Shown: piece by piece, positions 6,645 through 8,947 of the stretch
How the letters are laid out: each line of letters opens with the position of its first letter
How positions within the stretch are numbered: position 1 is the first letter of the stretch
Assembly: GCA_029777225.1 (NCBI GenBank)
Contig: JAKOSR010000161.1
Location: 1-8,947 of the forward strand
Source: Chloroflexota bacterium
Lineage (GTDB): Bacteria > Chloroflexota > Anaerolineae > Anaerolineales > Anaerolineaceae
Direction: 5' to 3'
DNA: 8,947 bases
The notes under the pieces: model-generated
What the model was told of the DNA's origin: nothing
The model's database searches: none
The model's input: only the letters and a program-made list of their open reading frames with translations
Translations under genes and position numbers: made by a program

Positions 6645-7773
6645 TGGTTGTCACCCTTCGGTCCCAAATCTGTTTCCAATCTTCGTGAAGAATGTTTCCC
6701 ATGCGGATATTACTGCCATCCCCACAGAGCACATCCCCGTTGGGTAGGACCCGTAACGTGACGTAGGCTGAAGGGCCTGGAATGGCTTCTGAAGCGGGGG
6801 CTGTTTCCGGCTCACCTGCCAGCGGTACCGGGTTGTCGCTCACCAGTCTTAGGCCGGCTTCCTCCAGGTGCTCAAGGACGCGCAGGTATGGTTGCTGCGA
6901 GTTCTGTGACTTGTAATGGATGGAAAACGCGTTGGCGCCCAGGCTTGCTAGTTGATCGATGGTATCGACTGCATTTTCTTCCAGGTCCAGGTTTACTTCC
7001 ACGCAGGTGTAAAGGTCAAGCGGCAGGATACCACGCAGGGCATTTTCCTGCCCGGAATTGTCAGGCACTCGCTCAAAAACAAGGTGGTCCAGCCCGCTGG
7101 TGATTAAGCCCTGGACGAAGGCTGTGTCTTCCAGCTTGGGCCCGTTGCTGACCAGGCCGGTCACCAGCCCCAGCTCTTCGGCAGAGGCCAGGAGGTCCTG
7201 CAAGTCCGGCCGCAAGGTCGGCTCGCCTCCAAAGAAAATCAGCTGGGGGATGCCGATCTCAAACGATTTTTGGATGATTTTTCGCCAATCTTCGGTATTC
7301 AGTTCGCCGGCCGGTTGCGAGCTCTCATCGTGGCGATAGGTCAGGCAGCAATCCAGGCGGTAGGGCGCGGAAATGTCCTGGATATCTAGGTGAGGTTCAA
7401 AACCAAAGCTGGTGATGGGTTCCTGGTCTGAGCGCATAATGAAGTTGTGGATTTGCTCCTGAAAGGAAGCGACGTCCTTGCGGATTTGCTCCGAGGGTGC
7501 CTTGAACCGCCTGGAGATTTCCTCGCTTACCTCATTCACGCTTTTTCCGTGCATCAGGAGGTAGGCAAATTCCGTGGCCGTCTGGTTGAGGTGCAGCACG
7601 GAAGACGCGTTCACCACCATTATCCCTTCACCATCCTTTTCAATTCTTAGGTGAAGGCGGTATTGGGGCACTTCCCCTTCAGGTGTGTGGTAAGAATAAA
7701 AGCCGGAAGAAAGCGGCTGATGGGGTTCTGGTTTTGTAAAGAATGCGCGTAGATATTCAATCAGGCTGCTCAT
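6631..7773 (-). CDS. Radical SAM-like paralogue lacking the CxxxCxxC motif, with PqqD-like N-terminal domain
   Basis: The product has 380 residues. Residues ~38-112 (hydrophobic strand, NASSVLHLNQTATEF, helices to about 112) resemble a PqqD-like winged-helix domain, the fold used to bind leader peptides in several peptide-modifying systems. From residue 136 (SAPYRLD) it aligns closely with the neighbouring radical SAM enzyme, including GGEPTLR (182-188) and GLVTGLVSNG (202-211). The segment that should carry CxxxCxxC is replaced by HDESSQPAGE (148-157), about 8 residues shorter, so no radical SAM [4Fe-4S] cluster can be held there. The C-terminal part keeps one SPASM-like hairpin (VLPNGDVLCGDG, single Cys350) but not the cysteine array. 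Only C142, C143, C257 and C350 remain. The start at 7773 was chosen for its GGAG 5 nt upstream; the frame is open to 8019 but overlaps the upstream gene. It is probably a non-catalytic partner or scaffold (inference). The frame is intact, so it is not an obvious pseudogene. Confidence 0.85.
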   Translation of the reverse strand: MSSLIEYLRAFFTKPEPHQPLSSGFYSYHTPEGEVPQYRLHLRIEKDGEGIMVVNASSVLHLNQTATEFAYLLMHGKSVNEVSEEISRRFKAPSEQIRKDVASFQEQIHNFIMRSDQEPITSFGFEPHLDIQDISAPYRLDCCLTYRHDESSQPAGELNTEDWRKIIQKSFEIGIPQLIFFGGEPTLRPDLQDLLASAEELGLVTGLVSNGPKLEDTAFVQGLITSGLDHLVFERVPDNSGQENALRGILPLDLYTCVEVNLDLEENAVDTIDQLASLGANAFSIHYKSQNSQQPYLRVLEHLEEAGLRLVSDNPVPLAGEPETAPASEAIPGPSAYVTLRVLPNGDVLCGDGSNIRMGNILHEDWKQIWDRRVTTNEIG

Positions 7774-7778
7774 GGTAA

Positions 7779-7782
7779 CTCC
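7779..7782 (-). promoter_or_regulatory. Ribosome binding site of the cluster-less radical SAM paralogue
   Basis: GGAG on the minus strand sits 5 nt before the ATG at 7773, inside the 13-nt gap after the upstream stop codon. It supports 7773 as the start and shows that this gene has its own strong initiation signal. Confidence 0.65.
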
Positions 7783-7786
7783 GCAC

Positions 7787-8947
7787 TTAGATGAAAGGTT
7801 GATGAATCGGTGAGACGGATTGATGTTCGCGAGCCAGGGGGCAGCCACCACCGCATTCCACCAGGAAATCGCAGCTTTGGCAGCCCTCAGGCAGGTTTTG
7901 ACGTTCACGCAGGGAGAGCGAAAGGGGGTGGTTCCAGATGCTGTCCCACTCTGAGTCCAGCAATCCGCCCAGGCTTTCGTAATACGACTGGCAGGGGATG
8001 ACCTGCCCGTCAGGTTCAATGCACATGTTGTAGTAGGCCGCGGTGCAGCCTTTGATGCCCAGCCTGAGCAAAATGGGGTTGAACTGGCAGTACTGGGTCG
8101 GCGTATACCAGATCAGGCGCTGACCGTTTTCCTGGGTCTTTTGGTTGGCCAGGGCAAGCAAATCAGGCAGCTCGGACTCCTTCAGGCCGGTCTGGACGGT
8201 GGCCCCACGGCCGGAATAGATGAGCGCATTGAGTCCGATGGTGGGTACATTTTCGCGGGCCAAAAAGTCCAGGATGTTCGCCAGGTGATCCGCGTTGTTT
8301 TGCAGCAGGGTTGTGTTGGTCATCACGTACAATTTACTCGCGATTGCGTTTCTTAAACCTTCAAGCGTATCCAGCCACGCGCCTCTCGCCATCACCATGC
8401 CGTCGTGCACATCCGGGTTAAACGATTCAATCGTTATTTGAACATGGTCCAGGCCAGCGTCCACCAAAGCCTGGAGAAACTGATTGTCGGCCAATTTGCG
8501 TCCATTGGTGTTCAGACCGGTGACAAGCCCCTTTTCTTGTGCGTAGGCCACCAACTCGACCAAATCCTCCCGCAAGGTGGGTTCCCCGCCGGTGAAAACC
8601 ACGTGTGGGATGCGTAGCGACCAGATTTTGTCAATGATGCGCTTCCAGGTTTCGGTATCCAACTCCGGGTAATCCCTTGGCCTGGCGTTATAGCAATGGG
8701 AGCAATTATTGTTACAGCGATAGGTCAGCGCCAGGTCCATGCGATACGGCGCTGAAAGCTTCACCGAAAATGGCATGTCGGTCTCAAGACCCAGGTCACA
8801 GACCGGGCAGAGATTTCCGTCGGCCTCCAACAGCCCATCCACGCGGGCTGTAACCAGCTTATAATCCGTCTTGAGCTGTTTCCTGCTCACGTTGAAGGCC
8901 TGGCGCATACTTTCAAGCGCTTGCCTGTCATCCTTTTGGATGAGATG
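7787..8947 (-). CDS. Radical SAM/SPASM-domain enzyme, PqqD-like N-terminal domain cut by the window edge
   Basis: 386 residues are visible and the frame is open to base 8947, so the true start lies outside. An in-frame ATG at 8908 would split a helical region that aligns with the C-terminal half of the PqqD-like domain of the downstream paralogue, so it is unlikely to be the start. Numbering from the edge: a CPVC pair (47-50), the radical SAM motif CNNNCSHC (78-85, CxxxCxxC), GGEPTLR (120-126, SAM binding), GLNTNG (144-149), TIES (172-175), and a C-terminal SPASM-like array C301, C309, C319, C356, C359, C365, C369 for auxiliary iron-sulfur clusters. Such enzymes use reduced clusters to cleave SAM and form a 5'-deoxyadenosyl radical. 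Many SPASM members modify ribosomal peptides or mature enzymes. The substrate is unknown. The cluster-less paralogue follows after 13 nt. Confidence 0.92.
   Translation of the reverse strand, partial: HLIQKDDRQALESMRQAFNVSRKQLKTDYKLVTARVDGLLEADGNLCPVCDLGLETDMPFSVKLSAPYRMDLALTYRCNNNCSHCYNARPRDYPELDTETWKRIIDKIWSLRIPHVVFTGGEPTLREDLVELVAYAQEKGLVTGLNTNGRKLADNQFLQALVDAGLDHVQITIESFNPDVHDGMVMARGAWLDTLEGLRNAIASKLYVMTNTTLLQNNADHLANILDFLARENVPTIGLNALIYSGRGATVQTGLKESELPDLLALANQKTQENGQRLIWYTPTQYCQFNPILLRLGIKGCTAAYYNMCIEPDGQVIPCQSYYESLGGLLDSEWDSIWNHPLSLSLRERQNLPEGCQSCDFLVECGGGCPLAREHQSVSPIHQPFI

Noticed and set aside
7774..8019. In-frame upstream extension of the cluster-less radical SAM paralogue (82 extra residues)
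   Set aside because: It lies over the SPASM-coding end of the neighbouring gene in another frame and has no domain character; a good ribosome binding site precedes the ATG at 7773.

Overview
The window reads as a piece of an anaerobic bacterial chromosome of moderate GC content. A Chloroflexota (Anaerolineae-like) origin is my best guess. It rests on a single-chain fusion of the NfnA-like and NfnB-like flavoprotein subunits, an NAD-dependent GH4 glycosidase, a TPR/single-membrane-pass protein with a Ser/Thr/Pro-rich linker, and PqqD-domain radical SAM enzymes. That placement is inference; no marker gene is present.

Left block (1-4942, all minus strand) looks like one operon, transcribed right to left. 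It runs: a TPR protein with one membrane helix and an outer domain; an iron-sulfur flavoprotein in which a dihydroorotate-dehydrogenase-electron-transfer/NfnA-like half is fused to a glutamate-synthase-small-subunit/NfnB-like half; a family 4 glycoside hydrolase starting 2 nt after that gene's stop; and the first ~74 residues of a DUF1232/YkvA-type small membrane protein that runs off the left edge. Spacing is 52, 2 and 28 nt. The order pairs a redox enzyme with an NAD-dependent sugar hydrolase, but no direct functional link is shown.

Middle block (4943-5760, plus strand) holds a divergent promoter region, a small YfcE/MJ0936-type metallophosphoesterase, a tRNA-Pro(GGG) with its own sigma70-like promoter, and a strong hairpin plus T-run. 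That hairpin lies between convergent transcription units and can end transcription in both directions.

Right block (5892-8947, minus strand) is the most interesting part. It is a tight three-gene unit of an intact radical SAM/SPASM enzyme (its N-terminus is off the right edge), a paralogue of it, and a class I SAM-dependent methyltransferase (14-nt overlap). The paralogue keeps the PqqD-like N-terminal domain and the GGEP motif but has cleanly lost the CxxxCxxC cluster motif and nearly all SPASM cysteines. An active enzyme, a cluster-less partner with a peptide-recognition-like domain and a methyltransferase together suggest a small-molecule or peptide modification system. No precursor peptide is visible in this window; it could lie beyond the right edge.

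No stretch over 300 bases lacks a gene. No insertion sequence, CRISPR array or rRNA was seen.
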